NCBI RefSeq assembly: GCF_001425305.1
Contig: NZ_LMEE01000002.1
Span: 692,191 to 756,190, forward strand
Source: Phenylobacterium sp. Root1290
GTDB taxonomy: Bacteria > Pseudomonadota > Alphaproteobacteria > Caulobacterales > Caulobacteraceae
Direction of reading: 5' to 3'
DNA: 64,000 bases
The notes beneath the pieces were generated by a model that saw nothing but the letters and a program-made list of their open reading frames with translations, did not search any database and was not told where the DNA came from. The number at the start of each line of letters is the position of its first letter. Position 1 is the first letter of the stretch. The position numbers and the translations under genes are program-made. Shown here piece after piece: positions 54,517 through 63,667 of this stretch.

Positions 54517-57123
54517 TCAGAAGTTGAAGCGCAGGCCGGCCATGTAGCGGCGGCCGACGCCTTCGGTCTCGATCGGGCGCGAGGGGTTGCCCTGGTAGCG
54601 CTGACCGATCTCGTCCGTGAGGTTGTTGGCGTCGAAGTAGACGGTCAGGCCGTCGCGCACCTGGTAGCGGATCGAGAAGTCGAGCTGCTCGGTCGCCGAC
54701 CAGTAGGTGTCGCTGGAGGCGTCAGGGCTGGGCTCGTCCAGCCAGTCGTCGCGCCACTGGTAGCTGAGGCGGGCGGAGAGGCCGTAGTTCTCATAGAAGA
54801 TCGAGGCGTTGGCGATGGCGTCCGACATGCCCGGGAACCGCGAGGTCTTGCCGTCCGGCGTCTTGAAGTCGCCGTCCAGCAGGGTGAGGTTGCCCTGGAA
54901 GCCGAAGCCGTCGAACGGCGCGGGCAGGAACTGCCACTGCTGCAGGTAGGCGAACTCGACGCCGCTGAGCGTGCCGTCCGAACCGTTGAGCGTCGTGGTG
55001 TAGTCGTAGCCGGTCCGGTCGAAGCCGGGCGCGTCGAAGCGGTCGTCCTGGATGGTGGCGGTCGCGTCGAAGAGGACGTCGTCGACCTTGCGCATGAAGG
55101 CCGAGACCGAGGCCAGGCCGGCGCCCGGCAGATACCACTCCAGGGCCGCATCGATCCCCCAGGCCCGCTCGGGCTTCAGGTCCGGATTGCCGCCCGAGAC
55201 GACCTCGGAGACGTCGTTGATGGAGACGCTGGTGCGCAGCTCACCGAACGAGGGCCGAGCGATGCCGGTGATCACGGCGAAGCGCGCCTGCAGGTCCTCG
55301 TTGATCTCGTAGTTGATATGCAGGCTGGGGAAGACGTCGGTGTACTCCTGGCCGACCGTCAACGGGGTGAGCGCGCCGCCGGCCGCCGCAGCCCCGGAGC
55401 TTTCCAGTTCGACATGCTCGACGCGCAGGCCGGCGAGGATCTCCCACGGGCCGGTGCGCCACTTGTTCTGGACGTAGCCGGCGAGGATGTCCTCCGAGAC
55501 GTCGAAGCGGTCTTGCGGCTGGACGACCTTGGCGGGGTCGTACAGCCCCTGGGCCTGAGCGGCGGCGAGCAGCGCGTCGAGCTTGGCGCGCAGCCCGATG
55601 TTCTCCATCTGGCGCACGCCCCAGCCGCGCTGGAAGTCCGAGTCCCACTGCGCCGCCTCGAGGTGCGGATCGGCGCTCCAGCCAAGACCGGTCTGGGCGC
55701 CAAAGCTCTGCAGCACCGGCGTCGCGCCGGGGACGCCGGAGAACGTGTTCCCCTGGGCCTTGCGGGTGTCGTACTTCAGGCCCGCCGAGAAGGTCGCCTC
55801 GGCGCCGAACGAGGTCCAGTCGCGGGTGACGTCGAGTTGGCCGGTCCAGGCGTCGGTGTTGGTCTCGGTCTTGATCGGGATCAGGACGTCGGCGGCCGAG
55901 CCGGTCTGGGGCAGGTCGCTCAGCGCCGCGCCGCGGGTGAACGCCGCCCCGGGAACCGATCGATAGAGCGACATGTTCGGAATGCCGCTGGTCGCGCCGT
56001 CATAGACCAGCGACAGGCGGCTGGCGGGCAGCACGAAGTTCTGCTGGATGAGCGGCAGGTTCATCCCGGCGTCGGTGTGGGTGTAGTTGAGTCGCCACTC
56101 GACCCCGAGGTCGCCAAACGTATGGTCGCCGCCGAGCGTGTTGGTGAAGGTGTCGTCGTAGTAGCGGCCGTACTGGAAGCTGGACGTGTAACCCGCGCCA
56201 TCGACGAAGCCGGCGTCGGCGCCGCGGTTGGCGGGGCTCTGGGTCAGGGCGCGCGAGAGCTGGAAGTCGTACTGGTTGCGCTGCTCGCGGTCGATGAACT
56301 CGGAGTACAGGCTGCTGGCGAAGATGCGGTCGCCGTTATCGAAGCGATATTCGAGCCCCAGCTGCCCGGCGTTGTTCTCGCGCTCCAGCTGATATGAGCG
56401 GAACGAGAAGTCGTCCGGGGTGTCGAGGTTGCCGTCGCGGCTCCAGGTGATCTCGCGGTTGTCGGTCGTCTGGTTGCGGCGGTAGTGGGCCAGCGCCGCG
56501 GTGACGCCGAACTTGTCGTTGGACCAGGACAGGCGCACCGAGCCCTGCCGCTGCGGCCCTTCGCCGAGCTCCATCTGGCCCCAGCCCACGTCGCCCGAGA
56601 CGCTCAGGCCTCGCTGGTCGAAGGGCGAGGCGGTGACGATGTTGATGCGGCCGGCCAGCGCTTCGGCCGGCTGGTCGGGGGTCAGGGTCTTGTTGATCTC
56701 CAGACTGGAGATCACGACCGCCGGCACCGAGTCGAAGCGGAACAGCCGCTCCTCGGCGCCGAGGATGTTCATCCCGTCGACGGCCACGACGGTCCACCGC
56801 TCGGGCGCGCCGCGCAGCTGGACGTAGCGCTCCTGGCCCTGGTCGCGCTCGATGGCGACGCCGGGAACGCGCGAGAGCGCGGCGGCGGCCGACTGGTCGG
56901 GGAAGCGGCCGACGGCGTCGGCGGCGACGATGCTGACGATGTTGTCGGCTTCGCGCTGTTGGGCGATGGCGGCGGCCTGGGCGTCGAGGATCGGCCTGGC
57001 GACGACCACGACCTCCTCGACGGCGGCCACGTCATCGTCGGCCCAAGCAACGGCCGGCGCCGCCGCGAGCGCCGTAGTGGCAAGCAGCGCGGCTCGCATG
57101 AGCCGGGCGGAAGGTCTGAACAT
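54517..57123 (-). CDS. TonB-dependent outer-membrane receptor
   Basis: 868 residues. Signal peptide ends near AVAWADD; the TonB-box-like VEEVVVVARP follows. The plug has DQSAAAALSRVPGVAIERD, VQLRGAPERWTVVAVDGM and INKTLTPDQPAEALAGRINI; the 22-strand barrel ends in the aromatic RFNF. This is the class of receptors without a carboxypeptidase-type extension, common in Caulobacterales for sugar or other carbon ligands. ATG 57123 is preferred to 57225. Operon with the exported phosphatase; divergent from a two-domain TetR protein. Confidence 0.95.
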   Translation of the reverse strand: MFRPSARLMRAALLATTALAAAPAVAWADDDVAAVEEVVVVARPILDAQAAAIAQQREADNIVSIVAADAVGRFPDQSAAAALSRVPGVAIERDQGQERYVQLRGAPERWTVVAVDGMNILGAEERLFRFDSVPAVVISSLEINKTLTPDQPAEALAGRINIVTASPFDQRGLSVSGDVGWGQMELGEGPQRQGSVRLSWSNDKFGVTAALAHYRRNQTTDNREITWSRDGNLDTPDDFSFRSYQLERENNAGQLGLEYRFDNGDRIFASSLYSEFIDREQRNQYDFQLSRALTQSPANRGADAGFVDGAGYTSSFQYGRYYDDTFTNTLGGDHTFGDLGVEWRLNYTHTDAGMNLPLIQQNFVLPASRLSLVYDGATSGIPNMSLYRSVPGAAFTRGAALSDLPQTGSAADVLIPIKTETNTDAWTGQLDVTRDWTSFGAEATFSAGLKYDTRKAQGNTFSGVPGATPVLQSFGAQTGLGWSADPHLEAAQWDSDFQRGWGVRQMENIGLRAKLDALLAAAQAQGLYDPAKVVQPQDRFDVSEDILAGYVQNKWRTGPWEILAGLRVEHVELESSGAAAAGGALTPLTVGQEYTDVFPSLHINYEINEDLQARFAVITGIARPSFGELRTSVSINDVSEVVSGGNPDLKPERAWGIDAALEWYLPGAGLASVSAFMRKVDDVLFDATATIQDDRFDAPGFDRTGYDYTTTLNGSDGTLSGVEFAYLQQWQFLPAPFDGFGFQGNLTLLDGDFKTPDGKTSRFPGMSDAIANASIFYENYGLSARLSYQWRDDWLDEPSPDASSDTYWSATEQLDFSIRYQVRDGLTVYFDANNLTDEIGQRYQGNPSRPIETEGVGRRYMAGLRFNF

Positions 57124-57165
57124 GGCGTCCCCCTGGGTGTCCCTTACGGAGGCCGCCGATAGCAA

Positions 57166-57302
57166 TTCGAACAGTTGTACAGGGTGAAGCTTCGCGCAAG
57201 TTTTCGCGACAGTTTCGCAAACCACTGGCGATCAAGGACTTATTCTCGATATTCAGGGGCCAGGCACGTAAGCAAGGCAGACCGGAATTGAACGATTGTA
57301 CA
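57166..57302. promoter_or_regulatory. Repeated candidate operator between TonB receptor and TetR gene
   Basis: Two direct copies of a motif GAAC-N2-TTGTACA: within 57166-57181 (TTCGAACAGTTGTACA) and 57288-57302 (TTGAACGATTGTACA). One lies 43 bases before the receptor start, the other 36 bases before the TetR start at 57338. Placement at both divergent promoters suits one regulator acting on both. The core TGTACA is itself a palindrome. Confidence 0.6.
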
Positions 57303-57337
57303 CCGCATCGGGGTTGCAGGCTGGCCAAGGTGCGGAC

Positions 57338-58546
57338 ATGACCGAGCCGATGCGGGAGTTGATGGGGGGCACGGCCGAACGCCTGATCGCCGCGGGCGTC
57401 GATCTCGCGCGAGAGGAAGGCCTGCCGGCGCTCAGCGCGCGCGCCCTGGCCGAACGCGCCGGCGCCAGTCCGTCGGCGCTCAACTATCACCTCGGCGGAC
57501 GCGAGCGGCTGCTGGAGCATGTGCTGGATCATGCCGCGCAGGCGGCCCGTGACTGGTGCGCGCAGCGGCTGGCCGATGTGAGCGACGAGGCCGGGGCGCC
57601 GGCCTGGCTCTCACCGGCCGGAGCGATGGCGGCGATCATCGGCGACCGGGTCACTGCGTTCCGCACCTGGACGCTGTTGCTGGCCGAGTTCGAGATCCAG
57701 GCCGAGGCGGGAGACAGCGCGGCGCTGTCGGCGCGGCTGGGACGACAGAACGCCGCAACCGATCGCTTCTGGCGCGATGTGGCCCTGGCCCTGGGCGAGA
57801 ACGCCGATCGTGCGGCCATCTGGTCGGACCTGGCGATCGGGCTGACGCAGCTGCTGCTCAGCGACGAGCCGGTGGCTGTGAAGGCGCCGTGGATCGTCGA
57901 TTCCGCGAACCGCGCGCATGCGCGGATGCTGGGGCAGGTTCCGGGGCCGCTGCCCGAGCGGCCGCTGGGCGCAGCCGAGCGACTGAGCGGCGAGGCGCCG
58001 GTGGGCGACAGCGCGCGCAAGTTGCTCGATGCGGCGCTGCGGATCATCGCCGAGAAGGGCGCCGATCGGCTGACCCAGCGCGACGTGGCGGCGGGCGCCG
58101 GCCTGTCGCTGGCGGCCACGACCTACTTCTTCCGCACCAAGGCCGACCTGGTCTCAGCCGCCTTTCACGAGCTGCACCGGCAGGTCAGCGCACAGGCGCT
58201 GGCGGCGAGCGGCGCGGACCAGACCCTTCTGGGCGGGACGCTGGAGGACGACGGCGAGCGGGCGGCCTGGCGGGTGCGGGCGATGGAAGCGCTGCAGCTG
58301 TCCTCGGCGCGCGAACCCTCGCTGTCTCCGATCGCGCGCGAACTGCGGGCGACCCGGGGCGCCACCTCGATCGTCTGGCTGCGGGCCCAGGGACTGCAGG
58401 TCGACCGGCTGGACGCCTTCGTCTTCTCGACGGCCATGTCCGGCGCGATCCAGCGCACCCGCTTCGCACCGCCGGGCCGGCGCCGCATGGAGATCGCCGA
58501 GAGCCAGACGCGATTGCTGAGCACGCTGTTCGGCCGGCAGGCCTGA
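57338..58546 (+). CDS. Tandem double-TetR-domain transcriptional regulator
   Basis: 402 residues that hold two TetR units. Unit 1: HTH at about residues 12-58, with LAERAGASPSALNYHLGG as the recognition part. Unit 2: HTH at about 225-272, RDVAAGAGLSLAATTYFF, in an otherwise TetR-like chain. Each is followed by a helical ligand-domain-sized stretch. Most TetR proteins are about 200 residues and homodimeric; this one could form a pseudo-dimer in a single chain. Divergent from the receptor operon it most likely controls. ATG 57338. Confidence 0.9.
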   Translation: MTEPMRELMGGTAERLIAAGVDLAREEGLPALSARALAERAGASPSALNYHLGGRERLLEHVLDHAAQAARDWCAQRLADVSDEAGAPAWLSPAGAMAAIIGDRVTAFRTWTLLLAEFEIQAEAGDSAALSARLGRQNAATDRFWRDVALALGENADRAAIWSDLAIGLTQLLLSDEPVAVKAPWIVDSANRAHARMLGQVPGPLPERPLGAAERLSGEAPVGDSARKLLDAALRIIAEKGADRLTQRDVAAGAGLSLAATTYFFRTKADLVSAAFHELHRQVSAQALAASGADQTLLGGTLEDDGERAAWRVRAMEALQLSSAREPSLSPIARELRATRGATSIVWLRAQGLQVDRLDAFVFSTAMSGAIQRTRFAPPGRRRMEIAESQTRLLSTLFGRQA

Positions 58547-58696
58547 TCAGCGGCGCCATTCGCCTCCCCTCAAGTCTCCATGAAGCGTCACGGTTGAGGA
58601 GCATACTGCGGCCTAGGAGCCGCATCTGCGCGCGACAACAACCAAGCGCCCAACTCGGACTTGCGGCGTACCGCGTGTCCGCTTAACAGCGCTCAC

Positions 58697-59938
58697 ATGA
58701 CCGACACCGCGCCGCGGGGGAAGGCTCCGTCCCGCTGGGCGGCGCCCTCCCTGATCGCCGTTATTTTCATCAATATGCTCGGCTTCGGGATCATCGTCCC
58801 GTTGCTGCCCTTCTACGCCAAGTCGTTCAATGCGCCTGGCTGGCAGATCGGGCTGATCTTCGCGGCCTATTCGGTGGGCGCATTCTTCGGCGAGCCCTTC
58901 TGGGGCCGACTGTCCGACAAGTACGGCCGCAAGCCGCTGCTGATCTCGACGATCACCGGCAACTGCCTCTGCTACCTGGCCCTGGCCTTCGCCCCGAACA
59001 TCTGGGTCGCGTTCGCGATCCGGCTGGTCGGCGGGCTGGCTGCCGGCAACGGCGCGGTGGTGCAGGGCTACCTGGCCGACGTGACGCCGCCCGAGAAGCG
59101 GGCCCGGCAGATGTCGTACCAGAGCGCGGCCTGGAACGTCGGCCTGATCGTCGGCCCGTCCGTCGGCGGGCTGTTCGTCCATACGGGGGCCGGCCCGACC
59201 GGCTTCCGCATCCCGCTGTTCATCGCCTCGGGCCTGGCCCTGCTCTGCGTGATCGCGATCATGCTCTTCATCCGCGAGAGCCGCATCCGCGACACCAGCA
59301 TCACCGATCGCCCCAGCCGCTGGTCGGCGATCGGCGAGGCCGTCAGCCATCCGGTGATCGGCCGGCTGATGCTGCTGACCTTCCTGGTCGGCTTCGCCTT
59401 CACCGGGATCGAATCGATGTTCGGGCCGTGGTCCAACGCGCGCTTCGGATGGGAGCCGCGGGACATCGGCGTCTGCTTCGCCTTCGTCGGCATGGCCGCG
59501 TTCCTGACCCAGACGCTGGTCACCGGCCAGATGTCCGAACGGTTCGGCGAGGGCCCGATGCTGGCCGTCGGCATGAGCATGACCGTCATCGGCGCGTTGC
59601 TGCAGACCGTCTCGACAGGCGGACCGATGACCATCGCCCTGATGTGCTTCACCGCCGTCGGCCAATCGGTGGCGTATCCCAACGTCGGGGCGCTGATCTC
59701 GCGCACCGCCGATCCACATAAGCAGGGCCAGATCCTGGGGTTGAACAACGCCTGCGGCGCGGCCGCCCGCGTGGTCGGGCCGATCACGGCCGGCTTCGTG
59801 TTCGAGTCCTATTTGAACGGGCCATTCATTATCGCCGCCATGGTGGTGGCGCCGGCGATCTTCCTGGCCCTATCGGCCGGGAGGCGCGCCAAGGCCCACC
59901 TGGCGGCGCAGCAGGCCCAGTCGGCGGAACAGCCATGA
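58697..59938 (+). CDS. MFS exporter of the TCR/Tet family, copy 1
   Basis: 413 residues, 12 predicted transmembrane helices. The MFS motif A is in FWGRLSDKYGRKPLL between helices 2 and 3; LGFGIIVPLLPFYAKSF begins helix 1. Belongs to the Tet/TCR-like drug:proton antiporter group; substrate unknown. ATG 58697 is chosen. Its stop overlaps the start of a second, similar exporter by four bases. Confidence 0.93.
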   Translation: MTDTAPRGKAPSRWAAPSLIAVIFINMLGFGIIVPLLPFYAKSFNAPGWQIGLIFAAYSVGAFFGEPFWGRLSDKYGRKPLLISTITGNCLCYLALAFAPNIWVAFAIRLVGGLAAGNGAVVQGYLADVTPPEKRARQMSYQSAAWNVGLIVGPSVGGLFVHTGAGPTGFRIPLFIASGLALLCVIAIMLFIRESRIRDTSITDRPSRWSAIGEAVSHPVIGRLMLLTFLVGFAFTGIESMFGPWSNARFGWEPRDIGVCFAFVGMAAFLTQTLVTGQMSERFGEGPMLAVGMSMTVIGALLQTVSTGGPMTIALMCFTAVGQSVAYPNVGALISRTADPHKQGQILGLNNACGAAARVVGPITAGFVFESYLNGPFIIAAMVVAPAIFLALSAGRRAKAHLAAQQAQSAEQP

Positions 59939-61140
59939 GCCAGGCCCCGCCACCGCCCGCGGGCGATCGGCGGGCCCTGATCGTCCTGCTGTCGGTGATC
60001 TTCCTGAACATCGCCGGCTTTGGCCTGGTGATCCCGCTGCTGCCGTTCTTCGGCAAGGCGCTGAACGCGCCCGCCTGGCAGATCGCCATCCTGTTCTCGG
60101 CCTTCTCGTTCGGCCAGTTCCTGGGCGAGCCGTTCTGGGGCCGGATGTCCGACCGCATCGGCCGGCGGCCGGTGCTGATGGTGACCATCGCCGGCGGCGC
60201 GCTGGCCTATGTGGCGCTGGCCTTCGCCCCGACCATCTGGCTGGCCTTCCTGGCCCGGTTCGTCGGCGGCTTCCTGTCGGGCAACATCTCGACGCTGCAG
60301 GGATCGCTGGCCGACATCACCCGGCCCGAGGAGCGCGCGGCCAAGATGGGGCTGATGGGCTCAGCCTTCTCGCTCGGCTTCATGGTCGGCCCGGCGATCG
60401 GCGGCCTGCTGGCCCATCCCGAGCTGGGGACTTTCGGCTTCCAGATCCCGCTGTTCGCGGCGGCGGGCTTTGGCCTGCTGTCGGCGCTGGCGGTGTTCGC
60501 CTTCGTCCGCGAGAGCCGGCCCGAGCGGCACAAGGGTCCGCAGCCCAACCGCATGGAGGTGCTGCGTGTCTCGCTGGCGCACCCGATCATCCTGCGGGTG
60601 ATGCTGATCAGCTTCGTGGTGATCTCAGGCTTCGCCGGGATCGAGGCGACCTACGGCCTGTGGACCGAGCACCGCTTCAACTGGGGCCCGCGCGAGATCG
60701 GCTTCGCCTTCATGGGCATCGGCGTCCTGGGCGCGTTCTGCCAGGCGGTGGTGACCGGCGCGCTGGTGCGCCGCCACGGCGAGGCGCTGGTCCTCACCGC
60801 CGGGCTGGCGGCCATGTGGATCGGCATGATCTTCCAGTTCCTCTCGCCCAACTGGCCGGTGGCCATGGTCGGGTTCGCGTTCGTCTGCTTCGGACAGTCG
60901 ATCTGCTTCCCCTGCCTGACGGCGCTGATCTCGCAGGCCGCGCCGCCGGAGCGACAGGGCGAGACCATGGGACTCAACATGTCGAACATGGCCCTGGCGC
61001 GGATCGGCGGCCCGATCTTCGCCGGCCAGCTGTTCTCGCTGGTCGATCCGGGCGCGGCGTTCGTGGTGACGGCGATCCTGATCATCCCGGCGGTGGTGAT
61101 GGCGCTGCAGATCCTCAAGCGGATGCCGCGGCCCGCGTGA
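59935..61140 (+). CDS. MFS exporter of the TCR/Tet family, copy 2
   Basis: 401 residues, 12 helices; FWGRMSDRIGRRPVLM is motif A and GFGLVIPLLPFFGKAL is helix 1, matching copy 1 closely. The start overlaps the previous stop (ATGA), so the two are co-translated; an ancient duplication is likely, perhaps working as a heterodimer or on different substrates. EamA follows by 33 bases. Confidence 0.93.
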   Translation: MSQAPPPPAGDRRALIVLLSVIFLNIAGFGLVIPLLPFFGKALNAPAWQIAILFSAFSFGQFLGEPFWGRMSDRIGRRPVLMVTIAGGALAYVALAFAPTIWLAFLARFVGGFLSGNISTLQGSLADITRPEERAAKMGLMGSAFSLGFMVGPAIGGLLAHPELGTFGFQIPLFAAAGFGLLSALAVFAFVRESRPERHKGPQPNRMEVLRVSLAHPIILRVMLISFVVISGFAGIEATYGLWTEHRFNWGPREIGFAFMGIGVLGAFCQAVVTGALVRRHGEALVLTAGLAAMWIGMIFQFLSPNWPVAMVGFAFVCFGQSICFPCLTALISQAAPPERQGETMGLNMSNMALARIGGPIFAGQLFSLVDPGAAFVVTAILIIPAVVMALQILKRMPRPA

Positions 61141-61173
61141 CGCGCAGGGGGTGGTTCCGCTAGGTTCCGCGCC

Positions 61174-62082
61174 ATGTCCCAGGCTTTCCCGACCGCGCCG
61201 ATGCTGCGCGCCCTGACGCCCTATGCGGCGCTGATCGGGGCGATCGTCTCTCTGTGCGTCGGCACGTCCTTCGCCAAGCAACTGTTCCCGCTGGTCGGGG
61301 CGCAGGGCGCGACCGCGTATCGGGTGGGGTTCTCGGCGCTGCTGCTGTGCCTGATCTGGCGGCCCTGGCGGACGAAGCTCTCGCGCGACGACCTGATGCG
61401 ACTGGCCCTGTACGGCGCGGTGCTGGGGCTGATGAACCTCAGCTTCTACATGGCGATCCGCACCATTCCGCTGGGCCTGGCCATCGCCATCGAATTCATC
61501 GGACCGCTGAGCCTGGCGCTGATCCATTCGCGCCGGTTGATCCACTTCCTGTGGATCGGGCTGGCCGGACTGGGACTGCTGCTGCTCCTGCCGCTGCGCG
61601 ATGCGAGCCATGCCCTCGATCCGGTCGGCGTCGCCTTTGCGGGCGCGGCGGCGGTGTTCTGGGCGCTGTACATCATCCTGGGCAAGCGGACCGGGCACCT
61701 CCCCGCCGGGCAATCGGTGGCGTTGGGCATGAGCACGGCGGCGCTGGTCGTCGTGCCGTTCGGCCTGGTCGAGGCGGGAGCGACGCTGTTCAACCCGGCG
61801 CTGCTGGGGCTGGGGCTGGTGGTGGCCATCGTCTCCAGCGCCATCCCCTACTCGCTGGAGATGATCGCCCTGCGCGGCATCCCCAAGCGCAGCTTCGGGG
61901 TGATGCTGAGCCTGGAGCCCGCGGCCGGCGCCCTGGCCGGCCTGGCGATCCTGGGCGAGCACCTGGCGCTATCGCAGTGGCTGGCGATCGGCCTGATCAT
62001 CGCCGCGTCGGTCGGCGTGATCCTGACCGATCCGGCGGCCGCGGCGCCGATGACCGAGGACGGCCCGGTCCCCGCGCCCTAG
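61174..62082 (+). CDS. EamA/RhtA-type metabolite exporter
   Basis: 302 residues, ten transmembrane helices in two EamA repeats. [25 protein letters not shown] and the second-half [29 protein letters not shown] (core [10 protein letters not shown]) are those of the RhtA threonine/homoserine exporter subgroup. Substrate is likely an amino acid, but not shown. Its 3' end overlaps the convergent DUF1345 gene by four bases. Confidence 0.91.
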   Translation: MSQAFPTAPMLRALTPYAALIGAIVSLCVGTSFAKQLFPLVGAQGATAYRVGFSALLLCLIWRPWRTKLSRDDLMRLALYGAVLGLMNLSFYMAIRTIPLGLAIAIEFIGPLSLALIHSRRLIHFLWIGLAGLGLLLLLPLRDASHALDPVGVAFAGAAAVFWALYIILGKRTGHLPAGQSVALGMSTAALVVVPFGLVEAGATLFNPALLGLGLVVAIVSSAIPYSLEMIALRGIPKRSFGVMLSLEPAAGALAGLAILGEHLALSQWLAIGLIIAASVGVILTDPAAAAPMTEDGPVPAP

Positions 62083-62786
62083 AACAGGCCGGCCAGCAGG
62101 TTGATCGTCAGGGCCAGCACCACGGTGTTGAAGGTGAAGGCGACGACGCCGTGGAGCGTGCCGATACGGCGCAGCGCCTTGGAGGTGAAGGAGACGTCCG
62201 CCGTCTGGCAGGCCACGCCGATGACCACCGAGAAGTGCAGGAAGTCCCAGTAGTCCGGCAGCTCTCCGCCCGGAAACAGCAGACCGCCGGCGTCGCGCGG
62301 CGTGTCGTCGTCGGGGGCGTAGTACTCGTGCGCGTAATGCAGAGCGAAGATCAGCTGCACCATGAACCAGGACGCGGCGACGGTGGCGAACACCAGGGCG
62401 ACGCGCAGGCCCTTGATGAGGCCGACGTCGTCCTTGGCGGCCGACAGTTCCTTGGCGATCACCCAGATGCTGGCGGCGGCGGCGGCGATGACCAGGGCGA
62501 GAATCACCCCCTGGCCCTGATCCTGGGTGGCGGCGACCGCGCGCATGCGGGCCGGGTCGGCGCCCCACATCATCGCGATGGCCAGGCCGATGAAGGTCAG
62601 GCAGGTGGCGTCCCAGGCCAGGATCGCGGCGGTGACGAGGCTGAAGCTGTTGGGAATCAGCAGGCAACCGGCCCAGACCAGCCCCCCCGCACCCACCGCG
62701 CCCAGCAACCGCGGCCGGGCGACGAAGGTCCCGAGCATGCGCCGACGGCGCGGCGCGGCGGCTTGCGGAGCGGGAGTGGACGCCAT
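62079..62786 (-). CDS. DUF1345 membrane protein
   Basis: 235 residues with five or six hydrophobic helices. [35 protein letters not shown] (core [10 protein letters not shown]) and [19 protein letters not shown] are the hallmark blocks. Function unknown. Divergent from the ribosomal-protein operon. Confidence 0.92.
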   Translation of the reverse strand: MASTPAPQAAAPRRRRMLGTFVARPRLLGAVGAGGLVWAGCLLIPNSFSLVTAAILAWDATCLTFIGLAIAMMWGADPARMRAVAATQDQGQGVILALVIAAAAASIWVIAKELSAAKDDVGLIKGLRVALVFATVAASWFMVQLIFALHYAHEYYAPDDDTPRDAGGLLFPGGELPDYWDFLHFSVVIGVACQTADVSFTSKALRRIGTLHGVVAFTFNTVVLALTINLLAGLF

Positions 62787-62978
62787 GAGAGCCTCGTTGC
62801 TGACCGCCGCCGAAGTCTATACCGCAGCCTCGCGCGAGTCGCCGCAGGCGGACTCAAAGCCTTGCCTTCGCTCACCCTTTCGCGTAAACGCCCCGCTCTT
62901 CGGAGTCGTCTGGCCACAGGCATGCCAGGGCGGCTCATCAATACGCCAGAGGACGGGGTCGCGAGGCTCCGCAGAGAA
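62787..62978 (+). promoter_or_regulatory. rpmI-rplT promoter and leader region
   Basis: 192 bases with no reading frame of its own. A weak promoter guess is TTGCTG near 62799 with TATACC near 62818. Leaders of L20 operons often bind L20 for autoregulation; I cannot show a definite pseudoknot here. Confidence 0.35.
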
Positions 62979-63179
62979 ATGCCCAAACTGAAGACCAAAT
63001 CGGGCGTGAAAAAGCGCTTCAAGCTGACCGCGAACGGCAAGCTGAAGGCCGGCGTGGCCGGCAAGCGTCACCGCTTGATCAGCCACAGCGCCAAGTACAT
63101 CCGTCAGAACCGTGGCACCAAGGTGATGAGCGAAGCTGACACGAAGATCGTCAAGCTTTGGCTCCCCTACGGCCTTTAA
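62979..63179 (+). CDS. rpmI: 50S ribosomal protein L35
   Basis: 66 residues, [17 protein letters not shown] to KLWLPYGL, strongly basic and canonical. ATG 62979 lies inside a much longer open frame that continues upstream only because of high GC. It is followed by rplT after 13 bases. Confidence 0.98.
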   Translation: MPKLKTKSGVKKRFKLTANGKLKAGVAGKRHRLISHSAKYIRQNRGTKVMSEADTKIVKLWLPYGL

Positions 63180-63192
63180 GGAGAACTGACAG

Positions 63193-63549
63193 ATGGCTCG
63201 CGTGAAACGGGGCGTTGTCGCCCACGCCAAGCACAAGAAGGTTCTCGAGCAAGCCAAGGGCTTCTACGGGCGCCGCAAGAACACCATCCGCGCCGCCAAG
63301 GCGGCCGTGGATCGGGCCGGCCAGTACGCGTATCGCGACCGCAAGGTCCGCAAGCGCAACTTCCGCTCGCTGTGGATCCAACGGATCAACGCTGCGGCTC
63401 GCCTGGAAGGCTTCACCTACTCGCAGTTTATCTTCGGCCTGGACAAGGCCGGGATCGAAATCGACCGCAAGGTCCTCTCGGACATCGCGGGTAACGATCC
63501 CACCGGGTTCAAGGCCATCGCCGACAAGGTTCGCGCCGCGCTGGCTTGA
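63193..63549 (+). CDS. rplT: 50S ribosomal protein L20
   Basis: 118 residues; [20 protein letters not shown] and [24 protein letters not shown] are the family start (core ARVKRGV, RAGQYAY). An assembly protein for 23S rRNA that also represses its own operon in other bacteria. A terminator hairpin separates it from pheS. Confidence 0.98.
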   Translation: MARVKRGVVAHAKHKKVLEQAKGFYGRRKNTIRAAKAAVDRAGQYAYRDRKVRKRNFRSLWIQRINAAARLEGFTYSQFIFGLDKAGIEIDRKVLSDIAGNDPTGFKAIADKVRAALA

Positions 63550-63585
63550 GGCCGTTTGAGTCGACAGACTCACTGAGCATTCGAG

Positions 63586-63619
63586 AAGCCCTTCGGCGTG
63601 AACCGCCGGAGGGCTTTTT
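63586..63619 (+). terminator. Terminator/attenuator between rplT and pheS
   Basis: AAGCCCTTCGGCG and CGCCGGAGGGCTT pair around TGAAC, followed by TTTTT. Ends most rplT transcripts; pheS begins 49 bases later and may depend on readthrough or on its own promoter. Confidence 0.88.
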
Positions 63620-63667
63620 GCTGTCTCCGCTTCCCGCGCCTACCCCGATCCCTTAGACGAGCCCGTC

